DNA of 64,000 bases from Methylobacterium pseudosasicola (GCF_900114535.1 NZ_FOTK01000002.1:248001-312000); one strand, 5' to 3'. Counted from the stretch's first letter, positions 9,012-17,812 are shown. Made by a program: numbers and translations. The notes: generated by a model from the letters alone, not told the origin.

Positions 9012-10187
9012 TCAGTTCGGGTGGAAGACGACCTTCACGCAGCCATCGGCCTTGTCGCGGAACGTCTTGTAGAGGTCCGGACCGTCCGCGAGGTTGGTCG
9101 AACGGTGGGTGATCATCGAGGTCATGTCGAACTTGCCCTCCTGGATCAGCTTGGTCAGCGTCTCCAGGTAACGCTTCACGTGGGTCTGGCCGCTCTTGAG
9201 GGTCAGGCCCTTCTGGACGATCGAGCCCATGTTGACCGGGACCGGGCCGCCATAGACGCCGGGCACCGAGACGATGCCGCAGGGCCGCACCGCCTTGATC
9301 GCCTCAGCCAGCGCGTAGGGGCGCTCGGTGGAGGTCAGCTTCTCCTGGAGCGTCGAGAGCACGCCGGTGAGGCCGCCATGGCCGGCGCTCGCCTCCATGC
9401 CGACGCAGTCGATCACGCCGTCGGCGCCTTGACCCTTGCTGATCTCCTTGATCCGCTCGAACACATCCTCGTTCATGAAGTCGATGATGTCGGTGGCGCC
9501 GGATTTCTTCGCCAAGGCAAGGCGCTCGGGCACCGTGTCGATGGCGATGATGCGCCCGGCGCCCATAATCTTGGCCGACTGGATCGCGAACAGGCCGACC
9601 GGCCCAGCCCCCCAGATCGCGATGATCTCGCCGCCCTGGATCTCGCAATGCTCGGCGCCCTGCCAGCCGGTGGGCAGGATGTCGGTGAGGAACAGGACCG
9701 ACTCGTCGTCCATCCCGTCCGGCACCTTCATGGGTGCTACGTCGGCCATGGGGACGCGCACGTACTCGGCCTGGCCGCCGGCATAGCCGCCGGTGAGGTG
9801 CGAGTAGCCGAACAGGCCCGCGGTCGGGTAGCCGAACTGTGCGGCCGCCATTTCGCCGTTGCGGTTCGAGCGCTCGCAGACCGACCAGTTGCCGAGCTTG
9901 CACTGGCGGCAGGCGCCGCAATTGATGTTGAACGGTACGACGATCCGGTCGCCCTTCCGGAACTTGGTGAAGCCCTGGCCGACCTCGACGACCTCGCCCA
10001 TGAACTCGTGGCCGAGCACGTCACCGGATTTCATGGTCGGCATCTGGCCGTCCATCAAATGGAGATCCGAGCCGCAGATCGCGCAGCTCGTCACCTTGAT
10101 GATCACGTCGCGGGCATCCTCGATTACCGGATCCGGGACCGTGTCGCAGCGGATGTCGTTCTTGCCGTGCCAGCACAGAGCCTTCAT
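9012..10187 (-). CDS. Zinc-dependent alcohol/formaldehyde dehydrogenase-like protein
   Basis: From ATG 10187, with GGAGAA upstream, this is a 391-residue medium-chain dehydrogenase. Catalytic zinc ligands are visible in CAICGSDLH and GHEFMGE. The structural-zinc lobe is NCGACRQCKLGNWSVCERSN, with four Cys. The nucleotide-binding Rossmann motif is WGAGPVGLFAI. Length and the 'glutathione-independent formaldehyde dehydrogenase-like' pattern fit a group common in Methylobacterium. Substrate and NAD/NADP preference cannot be read directly. It is transcribed toward the MRJP-like gene, 92 bp away, and may share its transcript. Confidence 0.9.
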   Translation of the reverse strand: MKALCWHGKNDIRCDTVPDPVIEDARDVIIKVTSCAICGSDLHLMDGQMPTMKSGDVLGHEFMGEVVEVGQGFTKFRKGDRIVVPFNINCGACRQCKLGNWSVCERSNRNGEMAAAQFGYPTAGLFGYSHLTGGYAGGQAEYVRVPMADVAPMKVPDGMDDESVLFLTDILPTGWQGAEHCEIQGGEIIAIWGAGPVGLFAIQSAKIMGAGRIIAIDTVPERLALAKKSGATDIIDFMNEDVFERIKEISKGQGADGVIDCVGMEASAGHGGLTGVLSTLQEKLTSTERPYALAEAIKAVRPCGIVSVPGVYGGPVPVNMGSIVQKGLTLKSGQTHVKRYLETLTKLIQEGKFDMTSMITHRSTNLADGPDLYKTFRDKADGCVKVVFHPN

Positions 10188-10542
10188 CGCGTTGGTTCTC
10201 CAGATCGGGGGAAGCACAGCCGCAGGACGCGGCCTCGCCGGGGCAAGTCCCCAGCCGTCCAGTCAAGTTCCGCTGAGGCGAAGCGCGGGTCCGAGCCGCT
10301 CGCGACCTCGCCTGTGAGGCAAGACCTGCCCTGGGATCCGGTTCCTGCGGCATTCCGCACCGCTGGCCTGCGCGGCCTCGGGGGAGGGCGATCGAAACAC
10401 GGTGGGGGAACCGAGGCCCGACCTCAGCCGGTTATCGACCATCCATCCCGAGCGTACCGGCGTCGTGATGCCGACTTTCCGAGGGTCGGCGACGGTCGCC
10501 GACGCCGCTCGGCCTCCTACATTGAGCCGCCTCCGAGGTTTC

Positions 10543-11655
10543 ATGCCGACCAGCCCAATCCTTCAGCCCGTCACCATCGGTGACCTGACCCTCAAGAACC
10601 GGGTGGTGATGGCGCCGCTCACCCGCAGCCGCTCCAACAACGAGGGCGTGCCGCCGGATTTCGCCGCCGATTATTACGGGCAGCGCTCCAATGCCGGCCT
10701 GATCATTTCGGAGGCGACCAACATCTCCCCCCAGGGCGTCGGCTACGCCTACACGCCGGGGATCTGGTCCGAGGCGCAGGTCGAGAGCTGGTCCCGGATC
10801 GTGAAGACCATCCACGCCAATGACGGACTGATCTTCCTGCAGCTCTGGCATACCGGCCGGATCTCGCATCCGGAGCTTCAGCCCGGCGGCGAGCTCCCAG
10901 TCTCGGCCTCGGCGATCAAGCCCGAGGGCACCGCCTTCACGCAGGACGGCATGAAGCCCCACGTGACGCCCCGGGCGCTCGAGACAGACGAGATCCCGGG
11001 GATCGTCGAGGACTACCGGCGCGCGGCCGAGAACGCCAAGCGGGCGGGCTTCGACGGCGTCGAGATCCATTCGGCCAACAATTACCTGCTGGAGCAGTTC
11101 GTCCGCGATTCCACCAACAGGCGCACCGACCGCTACGGCGGCTCCATCGAGAACCGCCTGCGCTTTCCGCTGGAGGTGGTTCGCGCGGTCACCGAAGTCT
11201 GGGGCGGCGGCGCCCGGGTCGGCATTCGCCTGTCGCCTGCAACCACGCAGCCCGGCGAGACGCCGCTCGATTCCGACCCGCACGCCACCTACGGCGCCTA
11301 TGTCGACGCGCTGAACGGCTTCGGCCTGCTCTACGTCCACACGATCGAGGGCGTGACCCAGCAGACCCGCGACGTGCCAGACGGCGTCGATTTCCTCGAC
11401 CTGCGCCGCCGGTTCACTGGCGCCTATATCGGCAACAACCAACTCACCCTGGATCTCGCCGAGAAAGAATTAGCCGAGGGCCGGGCCGACCTGTTCAGCT
11501 TCGGCCGCCCCTATATCGCCAATCCCGATCTCGTCGGCCGCTTGGCGAGCGGCGCCCCCTTGGCCGAGGCGCCCAAGCCCTATTGGTACGGTGGCGGCAC
11601 CAACGGCTATTCCGATTGGCCCGGCATGAACGGCCCTGTGGCCGTTCGGCGCTGA
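10543..11655 (+). CDS. Old yellow enzyme, ene-reductase (NemA-like)
   Basis: The 370-residue FMN protein starts at ATG 10543 (MPTSPILQPV), after a GAGG ribosome site. It has family signatures: KNRVVMAPLTRSRS, the barrel core LQLWHTGR, and the catalytic SANNYLLEQF segment with His-Ser-Ala-Asn-Asn for substrate binding. The late FMN-phosphate region FSFGRPYIANPDLV is also present. These enzymes reduce activated C=C bonds or nitrate esters with NAD(P)H. The longer open frame back to 10402 is not conserved-looking and was rejected. A hairpin about 70 bp after the stop may end the transcript. Confidence 0.94.
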   Translation: MPTSPILQPVTIGDLTLKNRVVMAPLTRSRSNNEGVPPDFAADYYGQRSNAGLIISEATNISPQGVGYAYTPGIWSEAQVESWSRIVKTIHANDGLIFLQLWHTGRISHPELQPGGELPVSASAIKPEGTAFTQDGMKPHVTPRALETDEIPGIVEDYRRAAENAKRAGFDGVEIHSANNYLLEQFVRDSTNRRTDRYGGSIENRLRFPLEVVRAVTEVWGGGARVGIRLSPATTQPGETPLDSDPHATYGAYVDALNGFGLLYVHTIEGVTQQTRDVPDGVDFLDLRRRFTGAYIGNNQLTLDLAEKELAEGRADLFSFGRPYIANPDLVGRLASGAPLAEAPKPYWYGGGTNGYSDWPGMNGPVAVRR

Positions 11656-11720
11656 CCGACCGGAACATGCGATCCGGCGGGGCGCTGCGCTCCGCCGGGA
11701 CGGCCCGTTAAACCTGTGAA

Positions 11721-11736
11721 TGTTTCACGGGAAACA
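11721..11736. promoter_or_regulatory. Near-consensus parS-like 16-mer
   Basis: TGTTTCACGGGAAACA differs by one base from the conserved ParB site TGTTTCACGTGAAACA. A second, weaker palindromic stretch GTTTCACGTTTCGAAAC follows at 11744-11760. No parA/parB gene is in the window, so this is a sequence match only. Confidence 0.4.
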
Positions 11737-11744
11737 TTTTCCCG
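11728..11744 (+). terminator. Hairpin downstream of the ene-reductase gene
   Basis: CGGGAAA-CAT-TTTCCCG is a perfect 7-bp stem with a 3-nt loop, 73 bp after the ene-reductase stop. It lacks a clean U-tract and overlaps the parS-like palindrome, so either reading could be right. Confidence 0.35.
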
Positions 11745-11861
11745 TTTCACGTTTCGAAACGCTTCGCAGCATCCGAAGGCGATCGACGGTGTTCTAGGAC
11801 ACGGGAATGCGAACGAGAACCGATGGTCGAGTCGCTGGTCCCAGCCAATCGCTAGCCGGTC

Positions 11862-13190
11862 TCACGCCGACTTCGCCAACGGCAAAGCTGCGCCCGTACC
11901 ATCGCGGCGAACCGGCCCGGAGCGGCTGAGATCATCGATCGCGCCCAGAATCCCGGCCATCGCATCCCGTGCCGCGAAAGCCTCCTGCAACACACCAGCC
12001 CTCTGCCGGAAGCTCGGCTCGTCGAGCACCCGCGTCACCGCCGTCCGTAGAGCGTCGGGGCTCGGCGTGTTGGTGGCGAGGTTGAGGCCGACGCCCGACC
12101 AGCCGATGCGGGCGTTCACCTCCGCCTTGTCCTCGGTCAGTCCGGCCGAGACGATCGGCACGCCGTTGGCGAGCGCCTGCGAGACGCTGCCGTAGCCGCC
12201 ATTAGTGACCAGCACACTGACGCGAGGCAGCAATTCGCGGAACGGCAGGAACCGCGCGACCCGGGTGTTGGCTGGAACCGGCCTCCGCAGCGCCTCGACC
12301 GGCCGCCCGCCCGTGGTGGCCAGGACCAGCAGATCGTCCCGGTCGGCCAGGGCGGCGAGCGTCGGCTCGACCAGATCTCCGAAATCCGCGTTGGCGAGGG
12401 TGCCCTGCGTGACCAGGACGACGGGCTTGCCCTGTTCATTGGCCCGTTCCAGCTCCGGCCACCAATCCGGCAGGGGCGCGGGCGGGGCCGGGGGCTGGAG
12501 CAGCCCGATGAAGCGGACACCCGGGGGCAGCGCGCCGTAATCGTACTCGAAGCCCGGCACGGTGGGCTGGAGGAACAGGTCGGGCAGCACCACGATCGAG
12601 TGCGGCAGAGAAGCCGGCAACGGCGGCACGCCCAGCCGGGCGAGCTGAGCGTCGGCATAGGCCCGGACCGGGTTGGTGAAGCCCGCATCCATGCCGGCCT
12701 TCAGGGCGGCGTAACGCGCCAGCTCGGTCTGGTCGCGGGCCGGCGGCAGGCCGAGGCCGACCGGGGCGTGATCCGGCCGGTCGAGGAACAGGAAGCTGAT
12801 ATTGGCGGTCACGATCGGCGGCCGCGGCGTGGAATCCAGGAGCAGCGGCAGTACCCCGAGGAACATGCTGCCGGCGACGATCACGTCCGGCGCCTCCTCG
12901 GCGATCAGGGCCCGCAGGGCGGCGGTCTGGACTGGGATCGGATCGATGAAGCGCCGCTGGAACTCGCGCCGGAACCGCTCCGGACCGGCCGGCAGCGTCG
13001 TCTCGAGAAATCCGGCGGAGTCGTTGTCCGCGTAGGGCGCGAAGCGCAGGCCTGCCGCCTCGACCTTCGCCTGGAAGGCGGGATCGGTGAGCACGATCAC
13101 GTCGTCGCCCCGAGCGGCGGCGGCACGGCCGATGGCGAGCATCGGGTTCACATGGCCGGTGAGCGGCGTCGCGGCGATCAGGATCTTCAT
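11862..13190 (-). CDS. MGT-family UDP-sugar glycosyltransferase
   Basis: From ATG 13190, with GGAGACC upstream, this is a 442-residue GT1/GT-B enzyme. The N-terminal domain opens with KILIAATPLTGHVNPMLAIG, including the conserved base-like His of GTGHV/TGHVNP. The C-terminal donor domain has VLVTQGTLAN and VTNGGYGSVSQALANGVPIV; the latter corresponds to the HGG..S..E donor loop, but with N in place of H and lacking the usual Glu/Gln. It resembles macrolide- and zeaxanthin-type glycosyltransferases. The acceptor is unknown and the gene stands alone. Confidence 0.88.
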   Translation of the reverse strand: MKILIAATPLTGHVNPMLAIGRAAAARGDDVIVLTDPAFQAKVEAAGLRFAPYADNDSAGFLETTLPAGPERFRREFQRRFIDPIPVQTAALRALIAEEAPDVIVAGSMFLGVLPLLLDSTPRPPIVTANISFLFLDRPDHAPVGLGLPPARDQTELARYAALKAGMDAGFTNPVRAYADAQLARLGVPPLPASLPHSIVVLPDLFLQPTVPGFEYDYGALPPGVRFIGLLQPPAPPAPLPDWWPELERANEQGKPVVLVTQGTLANADFGDLVEPTLAALADRDDLLVLATTGGRPVEALRRPVPANTRVARFLPFRELLPRVSVLVTNGGYGSVSQALANGVPIVSAGLTEDKAEVNARIGWSGVGLNLATNTPSPDALRTAVTRVLDEPSFRQRAGVLQEAFAARDAMAGILGAIDDLSRSGPVRRDGTGAALPLAKSA

Positions 13191-13623
13191 GGCGGTCTCC
13201 TCGGATGATGCCGGTCGCGCTCCGTCGTCCGAAGCCGGCATCCCGCGGGCGGACGTGGTCCGGCCCAAGCGGTCTATGAAGAAGAATCGCCTTTGGGCCC
13301 GCCAAGTTACCGCAAGGCGCCGGGCTTCGTGCGGCAGCGCACAAATCCGGCCCCTCCTGCGTCCCAGCGGAGGACATTGCGCGTCTGGACCGTCTCGCCC
13401 GTCGCGACCCAGACCTTGGCTGTTAGCGTCAACAAGTCCTTTAATGATTAACAGCGTTGAATACGCAATAATTCAGTAGAAACCCGAAGTTGACCTGCGC
13501 GTCAACGCGCCAACATATCAGCCTATATTGAAGGCCCCAATAACTTGGTTAACGCCATTCAATAACGATCCGCATGTTCAGAACCCGTGGGCCGTGACGT
13601 CAGAAATCGGGGTGGAGGGGGCA
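13191..13623. other. Intergenic region between glycosyltransferase and sorting operon; candidate promoter
   Basis: The 433-bp divergent gap is G/C-rich near the glycosyltransferase start and A/T-rich from about 13430 to 13570. It holds the inverted repeat GTTGAC-N6-GTCAAC (13489-13506). TTGACC at 13490 is followed, 17-18 bp on, by a weak CATATC-like -10. This is the best candidate promoter/operator for the exosortase operon. No gene is seen. Confidence 0.35.
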
Positions 13624-14190
13624 ATGAAGGAACGCCTGTCGCGTGCTGCCGTTGTCGCCGCCCTGTGCCTGTTCGGTCAGATCAGTTCTGCCCAGGCAGA
13701 GCCCGTCGATCTGATCCGTGACTTCGTCTGCCAGCCTCTCGAGTCCCGCGATGGGGGCGCAGCGCCGCCCACCTCCGCCTCCGGTCTGACCCGTTCCAGA
13801 CGCTTCGCGAGCCTGGATGCTTTGCTCGGAGGGGATGCGTTCGCCCGCACGGTGACCTGTTTCGGGGGCGGGTCGACCTTCCCGGGGCTGCTGTCGCCGC
13901 CATCCATCGACTCGGCCACGGCCGGCGCGTCCTATGTGGTCAAGAGCGCCGCGTCCGGCGGGGCGGGCGGCGGCTCGGGGGGAGGCGGGCACACGGTGAC
14001 CGGCCCCGTTGCAGCAGCCTCGTACGGGGCTGACGGCGCCTTTGCCGGCCTCTTCTCCCTCGATGCCGGTTCCGGCGGCCATTCCGGCGGTGCGCCAGCT
14101 CCTGAGATCAACGCGGTGCTGGGTCTCGCCCTGGCGGGAGGCACCGTCGCCTTCCTCCGGCGCAGGCGCCGCGCGCCGGCCGCCGCTTGA
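13624..14190 (+). CDS. Exported protein with PEP-CTERM-like sorting tail (exosortase target)
   Basis: Starts at ATG 13624 after GGAGG; 188 residues. A signal peptide ends at SSAQAEP. The mature part has two cysteines (DFVCQPL and RTVTCFGG), then a Gly/Ser-rich stretch. The C-terminus is a tripartite sorting signal: APEINA motif, a hydrophobic helix (VLGLALAGGTVAFL) and an Arg cluster (RRRRR). That order (PEP-like motif, membrane helix, basic end) is the mark of PEP-CTERM and related exosortase substrates. The next gene begins at its stop codon and encodes an exosortase-like protein. The function of the sorted protein is unknown. Confidence 0.78.
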   Translation: MKERLSRAAVVAALCLFGQISSAQAEPVDLIRDFVCQPLESRDGGAAPPTSASGLTRSRRFASLDALLGGDAFARTVTCFGGGSTFPGLLSPPSIDSATAGASYVVKSAASGGAGGGSGGGGHTVTGPVAAASYGADGAFAGLFSLDAGSGGHSGGAPAPEINAVLGLALAGGTVAFLRRRRRAPAAA

Positions 14191-14198
14191 GCGCCCGG

Positions 14199-15089
14199 AT
14201 GGCCGGAATCCTGACACGGGGTGGCATGGGCGGGCCGATCGAGGCGGCCCGCGCGCTCGCGACGACCCTGCCCGTTCACGCCGCGAGCTGGAGCCTGCTG
14301 GTCTTCGGCTGCGGCACGGCCCTCTCCGCCGCGCTGCAACGCCTGTTGCTCGAACCCGATCCGGGTCTTCAGCGCCTGGTCGAGCTCAAGTTCGGCGAGG
14401 TGTTCGCAACCCTGGCCACCGCGGCGATCCTCTTCGCGGCACGGCATCATCGGCCGGCGCTGACCCGGACCGACCTCGCCATCCTGATCGCCTGCGCGCT
14501 GAGCTGGTCCCTGCCCGAGCCCCACGCCGTCTATGCCGGCATGACGCTGGCCGCGGCTTGGCTCCTCGCCCGGCGCGCCCGGGACCGCCTGCTCGCCGAT
14601 ATCGGCCAGATCTGGCTCGCGCTGTCGCTCTGCGAATTGTGGAGCAAGCTCGTCTTCAAGCTGTTCTACCACGCCATCGAGCCGTTCGAGGTCGCGGTGA
14701 TGGCCTGGGTCGGGCGCGTCGTCTTCCCTGGGCTGCAGGCGAGCGGCGCCTATCTCAGCGCCCACCCGGACTGGTCGATCGTCATGCTGGAGGGTTGTTC
14801 GGCGTTCCACAACCTGTCGCTGGCGGCCCTGATCTGGCTGTGCGTGCTCAAGATTGCCGGCCGGTCGATTAGCGGAGGGGCACTCGGCGCCCTGGCGGTG
14901 AGCGCCGTCCTGGTGGTGGCGATCAACATCGCCCGGATCCTGGCGATGCTCCCCTCCGCGGAGGCCTATCGCGACTGGCACGACGGGGCCGGCTCGGTCA
15001 CCGTGGCGCTCGTCTCCGTCGCGGCGTCGCTCCTGCCGATCGTGCTCCATGTCGAGAGGACGCCGTGCCCGCCCGCGCGACCCGCCTGA
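14199..15089 (+). CDS. Exosortase/archaeosortase-family membrane protease
   Basis: About 296 residues from ATG 14199; a TTG at 14187 overlapping the previous stop (TTGA) is an alternative. It is a polytopic membrane protein with about eight hydrophobic segments. The three residues that define exosortases are present: Cys in LEGCSAFHNLS (about 200), Arg in INIARILAM (about 246) and His in DWHDGAG (about 261). These correspond to the E(A/G)CSG, NxxR and HxxxG motifs. Exosortases cut PEP-CTERM-type tails at the membrane. It sits between its likely target and a small partner, all overlapping, so translation is probably coupled. I cannot assign a named Xrt subtype. Confidence 0.8.
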   Translation: MAGILTRGGMGGPIEAARALATTLPVHAASWSLLVFGCGTALSAALQRLLLEPDPGLQRLVELKFGEVFATLATAAILFAARHHRPALTRTDLAILIACALSWSLPEPHAVYAGMTLAAAWLLARRARDRLLADIGQIWLALSLCELWSKLVFKLFYHAIEPFEVAVMAWVGRVVFPGLQASGAYLSAHPDWSIVMLEGCSAFHNLSLAALIWLCVLKIAGRSISGGALGALAVSAVLVVAINIARILAMLPSAEAYRDWHDGAGSVTVALVSVAASLLPIVLHVERTPCPPARPA

Positions 15090-15574
15090 TCAACGCGGAC
15101 CGGGCGGGGCTCGCCGCCCTATGCCTGCTGCTCGCCTTCTCGGTGTCGGTGCGGGTCCAGACCTACGGAAACCCGGCGCCCCCGGAGCCGGCCGACGCGG
15201 CCATGGTCGATCTCGGGGAGGGCGTGGTCCTGCCCCGCGCCGAGGCCGTGCGCCGGATGGTCTGGACCGCTGCCTGCCCGCTGCCGGTGACGGCGGATTT
15301 CGTGGAGCCTTCGCCGCATGGCGCCGACACGTCGCTGGCGGCGCCGCGCGATCCGAGTGATCGGGTCGCCTACGTCTATCGGGGCTGGACCCTCGAAGGC
15401 CCCCGGGCCGCGATGCAGCTGAGCGTCCTGTATGTCCAGCGTCGGGCGGGGGCGGTTCTGGGACTGAACGGGGTCGCGACGCGGCACGAGCTGGCCGTGA
15501 AACTGGTCGTGCCGGCGGGCTGCGGCGCCTCGCCCGAGGAGGCCATGGCCGCGCTGCGGCGAATCCGCGGCTAG
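15065..15574 (+). CDS. Membrane-anchored partner of the exosortase (EpsI-like candidate)
   Basis: A 169-residue protein with GTG start at 15065, overlapping the exosortase gene by 25 bp. One N-terminal membrane helix (AGLAALCLLLAFSVSV) is followed by a soluble extracytoplasmic domain with two cysteines (AACPLPV, PAGCGASP). Placement, size and topology are those of EpsI-type proteins that accompany or are fused to exosortases, but sequence similarity to EpsI cannot be confirmed by eye. The coupling strongly suggests it acts with the exosortase. It ends 21 bp before the convergent TPM gene stop. Confidence 0.6.
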   Translation: MPARATRLINADRAGLAALCLLLAFSVSVRVQTYGNPAPPEPADAAMVDLGEGVVLPRAEAVRRMVWTAACPLPVTADFVEPSPHGADTSLAAPRDPSDRVAYVYRGWTLEGPRAAMQLSVLYVQRRAGAVLGLNGVATRHELAVKLVVPAGCGASPEEAMAALRRIRG

Positions 15575-15595
15575 GCTCAGTCTCCGGACGCGGCG

Positions 15596-16228
15596 CTAAT
15601 CCGCGACGATCACCCGGTTCGGCAATTCGTCCCGATCGTGCGGGCCGGCCGGCAGATGCTCGGCCAGGCAGGCGCCGATGCGCTCGACCGCCGCGGTCAA
15701 TCCGCCCTCGATCTCGCCCCGCGCCAGGGCCCGGGTGAGGTCGGCCAGGATCCCGTCCCAGGCTTGCGCCGGGATGCGCTGGAGCACGCCGAGATCCGTG
15801 ACGATCTCGGCATGGCGCTCGGCCAGCGACAGGTAGAGCAGCACGCCGGTGCGGGATCGGGTGCGGCTCAGGCCCCGGGACCAGAAGGCCCGCTGGCCGG
15901 CCTCGCGGGCCCGGGCGCTGCGCAGCCGGCGCGGCACCAGGGCGAGGCGCAGCCGCTCGTTCTGGCTCAGCCCTAGGATCGCGGCCACCAAGGCCGCCTG
16001 GGCCAGCAGGATGGCGGTCGCGCTCCAGCCGGTCAGCGCGATCAGCGGCCAGGGCAGGATCAGCGCGGCGATCAGGGCCGCGAGTAGCACCACGGAGCGG
16101 TAGGCGCCCGCCCGCCGGCTGACCATCACGACGATCTCGCCGGACGTGCCGGCTTCCGCCCGGGACACCGCCGCGGCGAGGCGCTCGCAGGCCGCCGGAG
16201 GAAGAAGGTCGGCGATCCTACCAGTCAC
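15596..16228 (-). CDS. TPM-domain membrane protein (second TPM protein of lemA operon)
   Basis: GTG start at 16228, inside the end of the upstream TPM gene, with GGGGAG 7 bp upstream; about 210 residues. An N-terminal cytosolic part (LLPPAACERLAAAVSRAEAGTSGEIVVMVS) is followed by two membrane helices. The TPM fold segment comes next (SRTRSRTGVLLYLSLAERHAEIVTDLG, then WDGILADLTRALARGEIEGGL). TPM domains accompany LemA in many bacteria. The role is unclear, though membrane-complex maintenance has been proposed. The longer frame to 16303 lies within the Gly-rich end of the neighbouring gene and was rejected. Confidence 0.85.
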   Translation of the reverse strand: MTGRIADLLPPAACERLAAAVSRAEAGTSGEIVVMVSRRAGAYRSVVLLAALIAALILPWPLIALTGWSATAILLAQAALVAAILGLSQNERLRLALVPRRLRSARAREAGQRAFWSRGLSRTRSRTGVLLYLSLAERHAEIVTDLGVLQRIPAQAWDGILADLTRALARGEIEGGLTAAVERIGACLAEHLPAGPHDRDELPNRVIVAD

Positions 16229-17027
16229 CCGAGGCTCCCCCGCCGCCCGACGAGCCGCCCCCGCCGGAAAACCCGCCGCCGAAGCCGCCCGACGAGCCGC
16301 CATCCGAGAAGCCGCCGCTCCATCCGCCCGAGCCGGGGCCGGGCAGGAACACGATGCCGCCGCCGCGTCCGGCCCGGCCGGTGCCGCTGCGGCTCATGCG
16401 CCAAGCCACGAACAGCACGACCAGGAACAGGATGACGAAGACCGCGACCTGCGTGGGATCGACCTCGTCGGCGCGGACCTGCGGCTTGCGCTGCCACTCC
16501 TGCGCGTCCCCCGACAGGATCCCCAAAATCCCGTCGATGCCGGCGTCGATCCCCCCGTAATAATCGCCGGTCTTGAACCGCGGCGTGATCGCGCTGGCGA
16601 TGATCACCCGGGAGAGCGCGTCGGTGAGCGCCCCTTCGAGGCCGTAGCCGACCTCGATCCGCACCTTGCGTTCGCTCGGCGCCACCAGCAGCAGGGCGCC
16701 GTTGTTGGTCTTGGCCTGCCCGAGCTTCCACGCGCGGAACAGCCGGTTGGCGTAGTCCTCGACGGTCGTGCCCTGGAGATTGGGCACGGTCGCGACCACG
16801 ACCTGGTCCGAGGTCTTATCCTCTTGCGCCTTCAGCTTGGCTTCCAGGGCCGTGCGCTGGTCCTCCGTGAGGATGCCGGCGCCATCGACCACGCGCCCGG
16901 TGAGCGGCGGGAAGGTCAGGTCGACGGCCAGCGCCCCGACCGCGTAGACCGCCAGGCACGCGAACAAGACGACCAGGGCGAGGAAGAGCCGCACCAGCGT
17001 CCCGGCGCTCAAGCCCATGAGGCGCAT
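16218..17027 (-). CDS. YgcG-type TPM-domain protein
   Basis: A 269-residue protein. An N-terminal signal/anchor helix (LFLALVVLFACLAVYAVGALA) precedes a periplasmic TPM domain with GRVVDGAGILTEDQR, TNNGALLLVAPSERKVRIEVGYGLEGAL and the FKTGDYYGGIDAGI motif. A second helix (VAVFVILFLVVLFVAW) and a low-complexity Gly/Ser tail (GGFSGGGGSSGGGG) follow. This is the standard YgcG layout. It lies 30 bp after lemA and overlaps the next TPM gene by 11 bp, forming a lemA-TPM-TPM operon. Confidence 0.93.
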   Translation of the reverse strand: MRLMGLSAGTLVRLFLALVVLFACLAVYAVGALAVDLTFPPLTGRVVDGAGILTEDQRTALEAKLKAQEDKTSDQVVVATVPNLQGTTVEDYANRLFRAWKLGQAKTNNGALLLVAPSERKVRIEVGYGLEGALTDALSRVIIASAITPRFKTGDYYGGIDAGIDGILGILSGDAQEWQRKPQVRADEVDPTQVAVFVILFLVVLFVAWRMSRSGTGRAGRGGGIVFLPGPGSGGWSGGFSDGGSSGGFGGGFSGGGGSSGGGGASGDW

Positions 17028-17057
17028 TTACAAAAGCCGCATCGAAACGCGCCGCCT

Positions 17058-17693
17058 CTAGAACTTCACATTCGGCGGCCGGTCGGCATTCGGGGTCGCC
17101 GAGAACGTCTCCATCGGCTTGGCCTCGGGATAGAGGATCGCGGCGATCCAGCGGCCCGGGATGGTGCGCAGCTCGGTGTTGTAGGCCTGGACCGCGCCGA
17201 TATAGTCGCGCCGCGCCACGGCGATGCGGTTCTCGGTGCCTTCGAGCTGCGATTGCAGGGCGAGGAAGTTCTGGTTCGACTTCAGGTCGGGGTACTTTTC
17301 CACCGTGACCAGCAGGCGCCCGAGCGCCCCGGAGAGCTGGTTCTGGGCGTCCTGGAATTCCTTGAACTTCTGCGGGTCGCTCACCGTCGAGGCATCGACC
17401 TTCACGCTCGACGCCTTGGCCCGGGCCTCGGTGACGCCGATCAGCACGTCCTTCTCCTGCTGAGCATAGCCCTTCACGGTCTCGACCAGGTTCGGGATCA
17501 GGTCGGCCCGGCGCTGGTACTGGTTCTGAACCTCGCTCCAGGAGGACTTGGCCTGCTCCTCAAGGGTCGGCACGCGGTTGATCGCGCCGCAGCCGGACAG
17601 GCCGGTGGCGACCAGCAGGATCGTGAGCACGCCGAGAAGGCGCGCCGCCGCGGATGTCGGGCGCAGGGCGCCGGCGTTCAGCATCGAGACCAT
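17058..17693 (-). CDS. lemA: LemA family lipoprotein
   Basis: A 211-residue protein starting at ATG 17693 with GGAG upstream. The N-terminus is a lipoprotein signal peptide with lipobox LSGC. The long-helix LemA domain follows: SWSEVQNQYQRRADLIPNL is the conserved 'W..V..QY.RR.DL.PNLV' signature, then VTEARAKA and a three-helix bundle. It ends in IPGRWIAAILYPEAKPMETF, also typical. LemA occurs with TPM proteins across bacteria; its molecular role is not established. It is the first gene of the three-gene operon. Confidence 0.95.
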   Translation of the reverse strand: MVSMLNAGALRPTSAAARLLGVLTILLVATGLSGCGAINRVPTLEEQAKSSWSEVQNQYQRRADLIPNLVETVKGYAQQEKDVLIGVTEARAKASSVKVDASTVSDPQKFKEFQDAQNQLSGALGRLLVTVEKYPDLKSNQNFLALQSQLEGTENRIAVARRDYIGAVQAYNTELRTIPGRWIAAILYPEAKPMETFSATPNADRPPNVKF

Positions 17694-17812
17694 TCAGGCT
17701 AACTCCTGTCCGGGCCAGGCCCGGTACACCGATCACAGTTCCGAGAGATAAGGGCGCGCCTTGTCAAGGTAAGTGCCACGGCAACGGGCGGGACAGGTGC
17801 GCGTTCGAGACA

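Noticed and set aside
11862..13190. Carotenoid (zeaxanthin) glucosyltransferase assignment
   Set aside because: The fold is right, but no carotenoid genes are nearby and the donor loop is atypical, so only the family level is given.
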